Source: AA29 sp041481445
Lineage (GTDB): Bacteria > Acidobacteriota > Vicinamibacteria > Fen-336
DNA length: 24,616 bases
Assembly (NCBI GenBank): GCA_041481445.1
Contig: JBGPBV010000108.1
Coordinates: 1-24,616 of the forward strand
Direction of reading: 5' to 3'
In this document: positions 16,297 to 23,021 of the stretch, in pieces
Layout: each line of letters begins with the position of its first letter
Numbering within the stretch: position 1 is the first letter of the stretch
Translations under genes and position numbers: made by a program
The notes under the pieces: generated by a model
The model's input: only the letters and a program-made list of their open reading frames with translations
What the model was told of the DNA's origin: nothing
The model's database searches: none

Positions 16297-17415
16297 ATGG
16301 CGCGGGCGGAGGTGCTGGTGGCGGGGCTGGGCGCGATGGGGAGCGCGATCACGCGCGCCCTGGCCCGCCGCGGCCGCCGCGTGGTGGGACTCGACCGCTT
16401 CGCCCCGCCCCACGGCCTGGGCTCCAGCCACGGCCGGTCGCGCATCATCCGCGAGGCCTATTTCGAGGACCCGGTGTACGTCCCGCTCGTCCAGCGCGCC
16501 TACGAGCTCTGGGACGAGCTGGCGCGGGAATCCGGACGGCGGCTCCTCGCCCCCACGCGCGGCCTGATGGTGGGACCGCCCGACGGCGTCCTCGTGCGCG
16601 GCGCCCTGCACAGCGCGCGCGTCCACGGCCTCGATCACGAGGAGCTGAAGGCGGCGGAGGTGCGCCGGAGGTTCCCCGCCTTCACCCCCGAGACCGGCAT
16701 GATCGGCGTGCTCGAGCCGCGCGCCGGCGTCCTCTTCCCGGAAGCCTGCGTCGAGGCCGCGCTCGAGGGCGCGGCGAGGGCCGGCGCGGACGTCCGCGTC
16801 GACGACGAAGTGCAGGACTGGCGCGCGGACGGCCTTGGCGTGAGCGTCCGGAGCGCCCGCGGCTCCTGGTCCGCGGACCGGCTCGTGATCGCGGCGGGGG
16901 CCTGGCTTTCCCGTCTCGTGCCCGGGCTCCCGCTCACCGTGGAGCGCCAGGTCATGCACTGGTTCCGGCCTGGGCATGACCCTGACCTCCTCGCGCCGCG
17001 CGCCTGCCCGGTCGCGCTCTGGGAGTTCGCTCCCGGCCGCGTCTTCTACACGCTGCCGGACTTCGGAGATGGCCTCAAAGCGGCCATCCACCACGAGGGC
17101 GAGGCCACCGATCCCGATCGCGTGCGGCGCGAGGTCACGGCCGAGGAGCAGCGGGAGGCCCACGCCCTGCTCGCCCGCTTCATCCCGGCCGCGGCCGGGG
17201 AGGTCCGCGAGTCGTCGGTGTGCCTCTACACGAACACGCCTGACCTCCATTTCCTGATCGACCGCCATCCCGACCACGCCCAGGTGATGCTCGTGAGCCC
17301 CTGCTCCGGTCACGGCTTCAAGTTCGCGCCCGCGATCGGCGAGATCGTGGCCGACCTCGTCACCAAGGGCGGCTCGCCGTTCGACCTTCGGCCCTTCTCG
17401 CTCGCCCGCCTCTGA
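16297..17415 (+). CDS. FAD-dependent sarcosine/N-methyl-amino-acid oxidase family protein
   Basis: Amine oxidase of the DAO superfamily, 372 residues, close in layout to monomeric sarcosine oxidase and N-methyltryptophan oxidase (SolA). These oxidise N-methyl amino acids to imines with release of H2O2. The N-terminal FAD loop is VLVAGLGAMGSA, and the next cofactor motif is GSSHGRSRIIREAYFED. The expected covalent flavin cysteine is C309 in SVCLYTNTPDLHF, and the active-site lysine is K342 in SGHGFKF. Their 33-residue spacing matches C315/K348 of sarcosine oxidase. No Shine-Dalgarno precedes ATG 16297, but a TAGAGT box lies six bases before it. Its divergent position from an imine reductase and ammonia-lyase suggests a shared amino-acid pathway. 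The physiological substrate is unknown. Confidence 0.92.
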   Translation: MARAEVLVAGLGAMGSAITRALARRGRRVVGLDRFAPPHGLGSSHGRSRIIREAYFEDPVYVPLVQRAYELWDELARESGRRLLAPTRGLMVGPPDGVLVRGALHSARVHGLDHEELKAAEVRRRFPAFTPETGMIGVLEPRAGVLFPEACVEAALEGAARAGADVRVDDEVQDWRADGLGVSVRSARGSWSADRLVIAAGAWLSRLVPGLPLTVERQVMHWFRPGHDPDLLAPRACPVALWEFAPGRVFYTLPDFGDGLKAAIHHEGEATDPDRVRREVTAEEQREAHALLARFIPAAAGEVRESSVCLYTNTPDLHFLIDRHPDHAQVMLVSPCSGHGFKFAPAIGEIVADLVTKGGSPFDLRPFSLARL

Positions 17416-17449
17416 ACCGAGGCTCGCCCCGCGGCATCGGACCTCCCGT

Positions 17450-18850
17450 CTAGACCCGGGGCCGGCGCTCGAGGACGATGCCGAGCCGGTCCATCCGGCG
17501 GTAGAGGGCCTGGCGGCTCAGGCCCAGCCGCGCGGCCGCCCTGGAGACCATCCCCTCTGCCTCCACCAGCGCCTGCTCGATGCGGCGGCGCTCGGGGTCG
17601 TCGGCGCCCGCCCCCGCCGGCGGCGGCGCCCCGGGCCAGGCCGCCTCCTGGCCCGCGGCCAGGCCCAGGTCGGACTCGGTGATGACGGCGCCGCCCGCGA
17701 CCAGGGTGGCGCGCTGCACGCGGTTCATCAGCTCGCGCACGTTGCCGGGCCACGTGTGCGCGAGCAGGGACGCCCGCGCGGCGTCGGAGAGCGAGCGCGG
17801 TCCCGTTCCCGCCGCGGCCGCGCAGGCGCGCAGGAAGCTCTCGGCCAGGGGCAGCACGTCCTCCGGGCGCTCGCGCAGCGCCGGCACCTCGATCTCGATC
17901 ACGTTGAGCCGGTAGAAGAGGTCCTCGCGGAACCGGCCGCGCGCGATCGCCTCGCGCAGGTCGGCGTTGGTCGCGGCGAGCACGCGCACGTCCACGCGCC
18001 GGGTCTCGCTCGAGCCCAGCCGCTCGAACTCCCCGATCTGGAGGACGCGGAGGAGCTTGCTCTGCCCGGCGGGCGAGAGAGTCCCGATCTCGTCGAGGAA
18101 CAAGGTCCCCCCGTCCGACGCCTCGAACCGCCCCACCCGCCGGCGGGTCGCTCCCGTGTAGGCGCCCGCTTCCGCTCCGAACAGCTCGCTCTCCAGCAGC
18201 TCGTCGGGCAGGGCGGCGGCGTTGACCTTCACGAAGGGGCGGCCGCGGCGCCGGGAATTGGCCTGGATGATCTCGGCCAGCTTCTCCTTCCCGGCCCCGT
18301 TGGGTCCCGTGATCAGCACGGGCACGTCCGCGGAGGCGACCTGCACCGCCATCGAGACCACGCGGTGCATGGCCGCGCTCTCGTAGAGCATCCCGCACAG
18401 GTCGGAGCGCTCGGCGATGCCCTCGCGCGCGCGGAGACGCTCCGCCCGCAGGCGGTCGTTCTCGATCTGCAGCTCGCGCAGGCGTAGTAGGTTGCGCACG
18501 CCGGCCAGGAGCTTGGTGTCGTCCCAGGGCTTGGCCAGGTAGTCGCTGGCCCCGTCCTTCACCATCTGGACGGCCGTCTCGAGCGAAGTCCACGCCGTCA
18601 GCACGAGCACGGGCAGGTCGGGGTCGAGGGCCCGCATCTGCCGGAACAGCTCGACGCCCTCGTGGCCGCTGGTGGCGCCGGGGGTGAAGTTCATGTCCTG
18701 GATGACCACGCCGACCTCTTCGCGCTCGATCACGGCCAGCGCGTCCTCCGGGCTCTGGGCGATCAGGCAGGGGATGTCGTTGATCTCGAAGAGGACCTGG
18801 AGCGCCTTGGAGACCGCGGCCTGGTCTTCGACGATGAGGACGCGTGCCAC
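17450..18850 (-). CDS. NtrC-type sigma-54-dependent response regulator
   Basis: Transcription activator of 466 residues that uses ATP to open sigma-54 promoters. The receiver domain (1-120) has the acidic pair E8/D9, phospho-acceptor D52 (VVIQDMNF), and T and K switch residues in VLTAW and LAKPW. The AAA+ domain has Walker A GPNGAGKE (182-189), sigma-54 contact loop GAYTGA (229-234, Tyr replacing the usual Phe) and Walker B LFLDE (D253/E254). PGNVREL leads to a C-terminal Fis-type helix-turn-helix (SRAAARLGLSRQALYRRM). GTG 18850 is the only sensible start because the receiver's first strand begins at residue 4. It has no Shine-Dalgarno but has TAGAAT six bases before. No kinase is in the window; the target genes may lie elsewhere. 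Confidence 0.94.
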   Translation of the reverse strand: MARVLIVEDQAAVSKALQVLFEINDIPCLIAQSPEDALAVIEREEVGVVIQDMNFTPGATSGHEGVELFRQMRALDPDLPVLVLTAWTSLETAVQMVKDGASDYLAKPWDDTKLLAGVRNLLRLRELQIENDRLRAERLRAREGIAERSDLCGMLYESAAMHRVVSMAVQVASADVPVLITGPNGAGKEKLAEIIQANSRRRGRPFVKVNAAALPDELLESELFGAEAGAYTGATRRRVGRFEASDGGTLFLDEIGTLSPAGQSKLLRVLQIGEFERLGSSETRRVDVRVLAATNADLREAIARGRFREDLFYRLNVIEIEVPALRERPEDVLPLAESFLRACAAAAGTGPRSLSDAARASLLAHTWPGNVRELMNRVQRATLVAGGAVITESDLGLAAGQEAAWPGAPPPAGAGADDPERRRIEQALVEAEGMVSRAAARLGLSRQALYRRMDRLGIVLERRPRV

Positions 18851-18856
18851 CGATAG

Positions 18857-18862
18857 ATTCTA
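18857..18862 (-). promoter_or_regulatory. -10 box of the response regulator, leaderless type
   Basis: On the minus strand TAGAAT (18862-18857) is followed by ctatcg and then GTG 18850. The mRNA would start at or next to the start codon. The expected -35 position falls in the terminator hairpin just upstream and does not match TTGACA, so an activator or another sigma factor may be needed. Confidence 0.5.
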
Positions 18863-18870
18863 TTAAAGCC

Positions 18871-18896
18871 GGGGGCGTGCTGCGCCGCACGCCCCC
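18871..18896 (-). terminator. intrinsic terminator-like hairpin upstream of the response regulator
   Basis: gggggcgtgc (18871-18880) pairs perfectly over 10 bases with gcacgccccc (18887-18896) around a 6-base loop. Read on the minus strand it is followed by ggctttaat, a short T-run. It lies 16 bases past the stop of the upstream small gene (18913), which suggests that gene is or was transcribed and ends here. The response regulator then needs its own promoter. Confidence 0.6.
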
Positions 18897-18912
18897 GCAA
18901 CGGACTACAAAG

Positions 18913-19226
18913 CTAGACGTTCCGCGTCGCGATGGCCGCCTGCGTGACCACCACGTCCTGGCCCTGCGCGCGCTGCCGGGGGTGAAGGCCGTCTCCAACA
19001 CCTTCTTCCTCCCCTGGGCGGGCGGCGGCAGCTCGACGGAGATGCGGCCGGCAGGGTCCAAGGGGGAGATGCTCCGGACCCAGATGTCCACCGCGCGATC
19101 GGCGCGCGCCCAACGGCGCAGCACGGGAACCGCCGCCGCCACCGCGGCAAGAAGAGCCACGGCGAGCGCGCCCGCGACCAGGACCCGCGCCCCGAAGCTC
19201 CGCGGCTTCTGGACCGGCTTGTCCAT
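18913..19226 (-). pseudogene. small membrane-anchored protein with an apparent frameshift
   Basis: From ATG 19226 the frame reads MDKPVQKPRSFGARV, one membrane segment (VLVAGALAVALLAAVAAAV), then RADRAVDIWVRSIS and a proline-rich part to VLETAFTP. At a run of five identical bases (18978-18982) the coding signal moves to another frame, which runs RQRAQGQDVVVTQAAI to TAG 18913. G/C-ending codons continue in the new frame; in the old frame A/T-ending codons appear at once and the frame runs on into the next gene. One extra base would give a 104-residue protein. It could be a sequencing error or a real mutation. The anchor and RADRAVD resemble the start of MacA/HlyD-type periplasmic adaptors, so a deleted efflux adaptor is possible but unproven. 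Confidence 0.5.
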
Positions 19227-19504
19227 CGCGGAGGTGCTCGGGATCATGGACGCGCACGACAGGCTGCAAGCGCGGTACCAGGCGCCGGACGGCCGGACCG
19301 CGCGGAAATCCCCCTGATTCCAGGGTTTCTCGCCGGCGGCGCTCAATTTCGCCCGTGACAGCCGTCCGGGGCGGACCGACAGATGTCCGGGGGACCACGG
19401 GACGGAGCGGACGGCGCGATTCTTGCTGCATATACATCAAAGCCCAGCCGATCCCGCGAACGGCTCGTGGGAGCGGTCGTAGGCGGGCCTGAGAGGGGGC
19501 GTCG
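19227..19504. other. intergenic region between divergent genes, little structure
   Basis: This 278-base gap separates the minus-strand small gene from the plus-strand transglycosylase. On the minus strand TTGAGC (19346-19341), 18 bases, then TGGAAT (19322-19317) could be a weak promoter for the small gene. The only AT-rich spot is around tatacatcaa (19431-19440); its TATACA could be a -10 box for the transglycosylase, without a good -35. I see no repeat, RNA gene or terminator here. Confidence 0.3.
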
Positions 19505-20167
19505 ATGGACGACCGCGACCGGCGCCGGCACGACCGGCGCGCGGAACCTCGCGCCTCCGGCGCAGACCGGAGGAGGAGAGAAAGGCGTCGGGCGCTCGCG
19601 GGAGGCCTGCTCCTCACGGGCCTCTCCCTCGCGGGCGCGCTCCATCACCGCCGCGCGGAAGAGGGCACGTTCACTTCAACCCCGATCGGCGCCTCCGAAG
19701 AGGGTGGGCCCGCGCCGTCCAGCGCGGCCGCGGAGGTGGCGGACGACACGATCGCGCCCTTCGACGCGATCATCCGCGAGGCGGCCGCGAAGTACGGCGT
19801 GGATCCCGACCTCGTGCGCGCGGTGATCCGCACGGAGTCCAACTTCGATCCGCTGGCGCAGTCGCGCGCGGGAGCGCAAGGGCTGATGCAGCTCATGCCC
19901 AGGCTCGCCAAGGAGCTGGGGATCGTCAACCCGTTCGACCCGCGCGAGAACGTCTTCGGCGGCACCCGGTACCTGAGCGCGCTCCTCGATCGCCACGACG
20001 GCGACGTCAGCCTTGCCCTGGCCAGCTTCAACGCCGGGCCGCGCAACGTCGCACGGTACAAGGGCATCCCGCCCTTCAAGGAGACCCAGGGCTACGTCAA
20101 GAAGATCAAGGGCCTGCTCGCCGACGCCGCCGACGCGCCGGAGGAAGCGCACGGCGCCGCGGACTGA
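19505..20167 (+). CDS. membrane-anchored SLT-type lytic transglycosylase
   Basis: Peptidoglycan-cleaving enzyme of the soluble-lytic-transglycosylase (GH23) fold, 220 residues. A very basic cytoplasmic head of about 30 residues (DDRDRRRHDRRAEPR) is followed by a short membrane segment (ALAGGLLLTGLSLAGAL) and a Ser/Pro/Ala linker. The catalytic domain covers about residues 85-205. The catalytic glutamate lies in AVIRTESNFDP, followed by the signatures GAQGLMQLMP and LALASFNAGPRNV and the substrate-groove tail TQGYVKKIKG. The enzyme should act on the glycan strands in the periplasm, producing anhydro-muropeptides. ATG 19505 follows gagaggggg at a normal distance. It stands alone before the separate YtxH promoter. 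Confidence 0.93.
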   Translation: MDDRDRRRHDRRAEPRASGADRRRRERRRALAGGLLLTGLSLAGALHHRRAEEGTFTSTPIGASEEGGPAPSSAAAEVADDTIAPFDAIIREAAAKYGVDPDLVRAVIRTESNFDPLAQSRAGAQGLMQLMPRLAKELGIVNPFDPRENVFGGTRYLSALLDRHDGDVSLALASFNAGPRNVARYKGIPPFKETQGYVKKIKGLLADAADAPEEAHGAAD

Positions 20168-20209
20168 CGATGAGGGGCGGGCGGAACGGGCTCATTCCCG
20201 CACTTTTCG

Positions 20210-20238
20210 TTGACTTCGAGCCATCCGATGACTAGATT
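20210..20238 (+). promoter_or_regulatory. strong sigma-70-type promoter for the YtxH pair
   Basis: TTGACT (20210-20215), exactly 17 bases, then TAGATT (20233-20238). This is the most consensus-like housekeeping promoter in the window. It predicts a leader of about 65 bases ending in the strong ribosome-binding site aggagg (20299-20304). Confidence 0.75.
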
Positions 20239-20308
20239 GAACTCGGGCACTCTCCCCCGTGAGGCCCCGCCGGCCGCTCCGCGACCCACCGACTGCTCAG
20301 GAGGTCCC

Positions 20309-20617
20309 ATGTTCGATCGAGACGATTCCGCCTCCACGGCCCTGATCTCGTTCCTGCTCGGGGGTCTGGCCGGCGCCGCCATCGCCATCCTCTTCGCTCC
20401 CGCCGCCGGAGGCGATACGCGGCGGCGGATCGGCCAGAGGGTCCGCGACGGCGCCGCCCGCGGCCGTGCCCTCGGCCGCCGCGCCCAGGCCGCTGTCGAC
20501 TCCGCCCGCGGCGTCCATCCCGCGCCCGGCAACGGCCAGGAGACGGGCGACAGCGCGAGCGTCCCCGAGCCGGGCCTGCCCTCCACGGGCGATCCCGGGG
20601 TCCGGAACCCCGTCTGA
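20309..20617 (+). CDS. YtxH-like small membrane protein
   Basis: A 102-residue protein with one hydrophobic segment near the N-terminus (ALISFLLGGLAGAAIAILFAP). This is followed at once by GGDTRRRIGQRVRDGAARGR, the layout of YtxH-domain (PF12732-like) proteins. The rest is Ala/Arg-rich and then Pro/Gly-rich, probably an amphipathic helix and a disordered tail. The start at ATG 20309 has a near-perfect aggagg four bases upstream; the frame is open back to 20210, but that part overlaps the promoter. YtxH proteins are linked to general stress in Bacillus, but their molecular role is unclear. It is co-transcribed with the next gene, three bases downstream. Confidence 0.85.
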   Translation: MFDRDDSASTALISFLLGGLAGAAIAILFAPAAGGDTRRRIGQRVRDGAARGRALGRRAQAAVDSARGVHPAPGNGQETGDSASVPEPGLPSTGDPGVRNPV

Positions 20618-20620
20618 GAG

Positions 20621-21139
20621 ATGGAGAGCCCGCTCGTCATCCTGTTCCTCGGCGTGATCGCCCTCACCGCGCTCCTCCAGGCCGCGTTCGTCGCCGCCCT
20701 CGCCTTCGGGATGCGCCTGGGTGGCCTGAAGCTCGGCCTCCTCGAGGCGAGGTTCGAGGCGACGGTCGTCCCGCAGATCCGCAACGCGGCGCGGCTCACG
20801 CGCACCGCCGCCTCCCTCTCCGAGCGGAGCCTGGCCCACGCCGTGCGCGTGGACCGCGTGCTCGCCGCGACCTCGCGGAAGGCGGAGCGCCACCTCGACG
20901 CCGCCACCGTCCGCTTCGAGGGGGCGGTGGAGCGCGCGGCCCTGCGCGTGGACGCCGCCATCGACACGCGCACGGCCCGCTTCCGCGATCATCGCGTGCT
21001 CCGCAAGCTCGGGAGCGTGGCCGCGTTCCTCAAGGGCGTGCAGCGCGCGCTCGAGGTGTGGGAGTCGAGCGCCGGGGCCGCCGGTGCCGACGACCTCGAG
21101 CCTGACGACGGCGCGCCCGGCGATCCCAGCCCGGCCTGA
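20621..21139 (+). CDS. DUF948-like membrane-anchored helical protein
   Basis: A 172-residue protein with one N-terminal membrane segment (LVILFLGVIALTALLQAAFVAALAF). About 100 residues of charged, alanine-rich helix follow, with heptad-like character (ARLTRTAASLSERSLAH, VRFEGAVERAALRVDAAI). The tail is acidic and Pro/Gly-rich. An anchor plus a long helix next to a YtxH gene matches the common YtxH/DUF948 pairing, but I cannot assign DUF948 firmly. The start lies three bases after the YtxH stop without a separate strong ribosome-binding site, so translation is probably coupled. Its stop is one base from the convergent SDR stop, leaving no room for a terminator between them. Confidence 0.72.
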   Translation: MESPLVILFLGVIALTALLQAAFVAALAFGMRLGGLKLGLLEARFEATVVPQIRNAARLTRTAASLSERSLAHAVRVDRVLAATSRKAERHLDAATVRFEGAVERAALRVDAAIDTRTARFRDHRVLRKLGSVAAFLKGVQRALEVWESSAGAAGADDLEPDDGAPGDPSPA

Positions 21140-21140
21140 G

Positions 21141-22241
21141 CTACACCATCGCCTTTCGGCGCACGCCGTCGCGGTGCGCGCGATAGAACTCGACCAGGCG
21201 CGCGACGTAGCTCGTGAGCGGCGGGCACCGCAGGCCGAGGGCGTCCAGGTCGCGGCCGGCCTGCGTGGTGTCGTAGCGGCAGGGGTGGTCGAAGTAGTCC
21301 AGGGTCTGCACGGGCAGGCCGAAATGCCGCTGGACCGGCCCGGGTGCGAAGAGGGCCTTGGCCACGGCCAGCGGCACCGGCAGGTAGACGAAACGCTTGC
21401 CCAGCTCCCGCGCGAAGAGCTCGCCCACCTCGAAGACGGACAGGGGCTGCGGGTCGGCCAGGTGGTAGGTCTGGCCGCGTGAGGCGGGCGACACCGAGAG
21501 GCGCGCCAGCGCTTCCGTCACGAAGTCCACGGGCACGACGTTGGCCGGGTTGCGCCCCGACCCGATGCGGACGAACACCCCCGGCGAGGGCGTCCGCTCC
21601 ATGGCGGTGAGCGTGAAGTAGGGACCGTCGAACTTGCCGGTCTCCCCCGTGCGCGAGTCCCCCACCACGATCGAGGGCCGATAGACGGTCAGCGGCAGCC
21701 CCGAGCGCACGGCCTCGATCTCGGCCAGGTACTTCGTCTCCTCGTAGTGGTTCTTGAACGACTGCCCGACGTCGAGATCCGTCTCCCGGAACACGCCCCT
21801 GGCCGTGCCCGAGACGTAGCAGGTCGAGACGTAGTGCAGGCGCTCCAGGCGCGGGCACTCGGCCAGGAACCCCACGACGTTGCGCGTGCCCTCCAGGTTG
21901 ACCTTCAGGCCCAGGTCGCGCGCGACCGCGAGGTCGTAGACGGCGGCCAGGTGGTGCGCGGAGGTGAGCGACTCCCGGAGCGAGCGCGCGTCCTGAGCGT
22001 CCAGGCCCAGGCCGGGCGCGGTGATGTCGCCGGTCACCACGTCGGCCCGGCCCCGGGTGTCCGGGTGGGCGGCCTCGATCTGGGCCAGCCCCTGGCGGGC
22101 GGCGTCCAGGAACCGCGCCTGCACGAGGCAGCGGAAGCGCGCTCGCGGCTGCAGCTCCATGAGGCGCGGCAGCAGGCGCATCCCGATGAAGCCGGGGAAG
22201 CCGGTGAAGAGGACGGTACCGGGGGCCGCGCTCGCGCTCAC
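21141..22241 (-). CDS. extended SDR, thioester-reductase/acyl-CoA-reductase-like
   Basis: NAD(P)-dependent extended short-chain dehydrogenase of 366 residues. The cofactor loop is T13-GFPGFIG-20 (typical TGxxGxxG), and the catalytic Ser/Tyr/Lys set is YVSTCYVSG with Y166-EET-K170. HLAAVYDLAV, NLEGTRNVV and the long C-terminal part resemble the NAD_binding_4 domain found in thioester reductases and fatty acyl-CoA reductases, rather than sugar epimerases. No carrier or adenylation domain is attached. GTG 22241 has no Shine-Dalgarno but has TAGACT exactly six bases upstream. It follows the PPOX-family gene on the same strand after 54 bases and appears to have its own promoter. The substrate is unknown. 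Confidence 0.87.
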   Translation of the reverse strand: MSASAAPGTVLFTGFPGFIGMRLLPRLMELQPRARFRCLVQARFLDAARQGLAQIEAAHPDTRGRADVVTGDITAPGLGLDAQDARSLRESLTSAHHLAAVYDLAVARDLGLKVNLEGTRNVVGFLAECPRLERLHYVSTCYVSGTARGVFRETDLDVGQSFKNHYEETKYLAEIEAVRSGLPLTVYRPSIVVGDSRTGETGKFDGPYFTLTAMERTPSPGVFVRIGSGRNPANVVPVDFVTEALARLSVSPASRGQTYHLADPQPLSVFEVGELFARELGKRFVYLPVPLAVAKALFAPGPVQRHFGLPVQTLDYFDHPCRYDTTQAGRDLDALGLRCPPLTSYVARLVEFYRAHRDGVRRKAMV

Positions 22242-22247
22242 CGCCGC

Positions 22248-22253
22248 AGTCTA
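22248..22253 (-). promoter_or_regulatory. -10 box of the SDR gene, leaderless type
   Basis: On the minus strand TAGACT (22253-22248) is followed by gcggcg and then GTG 22241. The position relative to the start codon is identical to that at the oxidase (16285) and response regulator (18862). No convincing -35 is seen at 16-19 bases upstream. Confidence 0.5.
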
Positions 22254-22295
22254 GCGGAAGGAGAAGGGAGGCGACTGATCCATCCGTATCGCGAC

Positions 22296-22958
22296 CTACC
22301 GGCGGCCGCTTTGGACGTATCGTGCGGCCGAGGGCGATGCTGGCCGTCCCGCGGGCAGGCGGGGATCGGGCACGGGCACGCCCGGCACCAGCGAGAGGGG
22401 CACCACGCCCGCCCACATGTCGAGCGCGTAGTCCTCCTCGTCGTCGAGGGGCGGGCCGGTGCGGACCTTGGCCGAGGCCTCCTCGATGGGGAGGCGCATC
22501 ACCAGCGTGCCCGCCAGCTCCTTCGGGGTCGGCTCGCGCACCTCCGCCCAGCGCCCGGGCGTGACGTGCTCGACGATCGCGTGGAGCGCGTCCCACTTCT
22601 CCCTGGCCTCCGTGACCGCCGTCGCCTGGCCGAGCACCACCGCCGAGCGGTAGTTCATCGAGTGATGGAAGGCGGAGCGGGCCAGCACGAGGCCGTCGAG
22701 GAGCATCGCGGTCAGGCAGACCGGGACTCCGCCTTCGAGGGTCTTGAGCATGCGGCTGGCCGCCGAGCCGTGGACGTAGAGACGGTCCTCCACCCGGGCG
22801 TGGATGGTCGGGATGACGAAGGGCTGCCCGTCGCTCACGAACCCGACGTGGCAGACGAGGGCCTCGTCCAGGATCGCGTAGACGGTCTCGCGGTCGAAGT
22901 GGCCGCGCGCGGGCAGGCGGCGCAGGGTGGTGCGCGCGGTCGGGGTCAGGTCGGGCAT
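22296..22958 (-). CDS. PPOX-fold FMN-binding protein (pyridoxamine 5'-phosphate oxidase family)
   Basis: A 220-residue flavin-binding protein of the split-barrel PPOX class, of the COG3467/NimA-like kind. Visible parts are the first strands (ILDEALVCHVGFVSDGQP, FVIPTIHARVEDRLYVHG), then SAASRMLKTLEGGVPVCL, and the typical HHSMNYRSAVVLGQATAV segment. The C-terminus carries DDEEDYALDMWAGVVPL. I chose ATG 22958 because aaggag lies six bases upstream; ATG 22985 would add nine residues without such a site. It is divergent from a MocR regulator, an arrangement seen in other bacteria, so its expression is probably controlled by that PLP-sensing protein. Whether it acts on vitamin B6 compounds or only binds flavin is unknown. 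Confidence 0.9.
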   Translation of the reverse strand: MPDLTPTARTTLRRLPARGHFDRETVYAILDEALVCHVGFVSDGQPFVIPTIHARVEDRLYVHGSAASRMLKTLEGGVPVCLTAMLLDGLVLARSAFHHSMNYRSAVVLGQATAVTEAREKWDALHAIVEHVTPGRWAEVREPTPKELAGTLVMRLPIEEASAKVRTGPPLDDEEDYALDMWAGVVPLSLVPGVPVPDPRLPAGRPASPSAARYVQSGRR

Positions 22959-22989
22959 CGCAGGCTCCTTGCTCGCGGTTGGCATTTAT

Positions 22990-23021
22990 GTAATAGTACA
23001 ACCACATGAACGTAGCGATAC
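22990..23021. promoter_or_regulatory. pair of GTA-N4-TAC operator-like elements
   Basis: GTAATAGTAC (22990-22999) and GTAGCGATAC (23012-23021) share the form A-Y-GTA-N4-TACAA and lie 22 bases apart centre to centre, about two helical turns. GntR-family sites commonly have GT...AC symmetry. They flank the MocR start codon at 23006 and cover the divergent promoter region, which fits autoregulation plus control of the PPOX gene. Confidence 0.5.

Noticed and set aside
17310..19346. A 678-codon minus-strand frame spanning the small gene and the response regulator
   Set aside because: Only the first part (to about 18980) looks coding; the rest runs out of frame through the response regulator and is Arg/Gly/Pro-rich shadow sequence.
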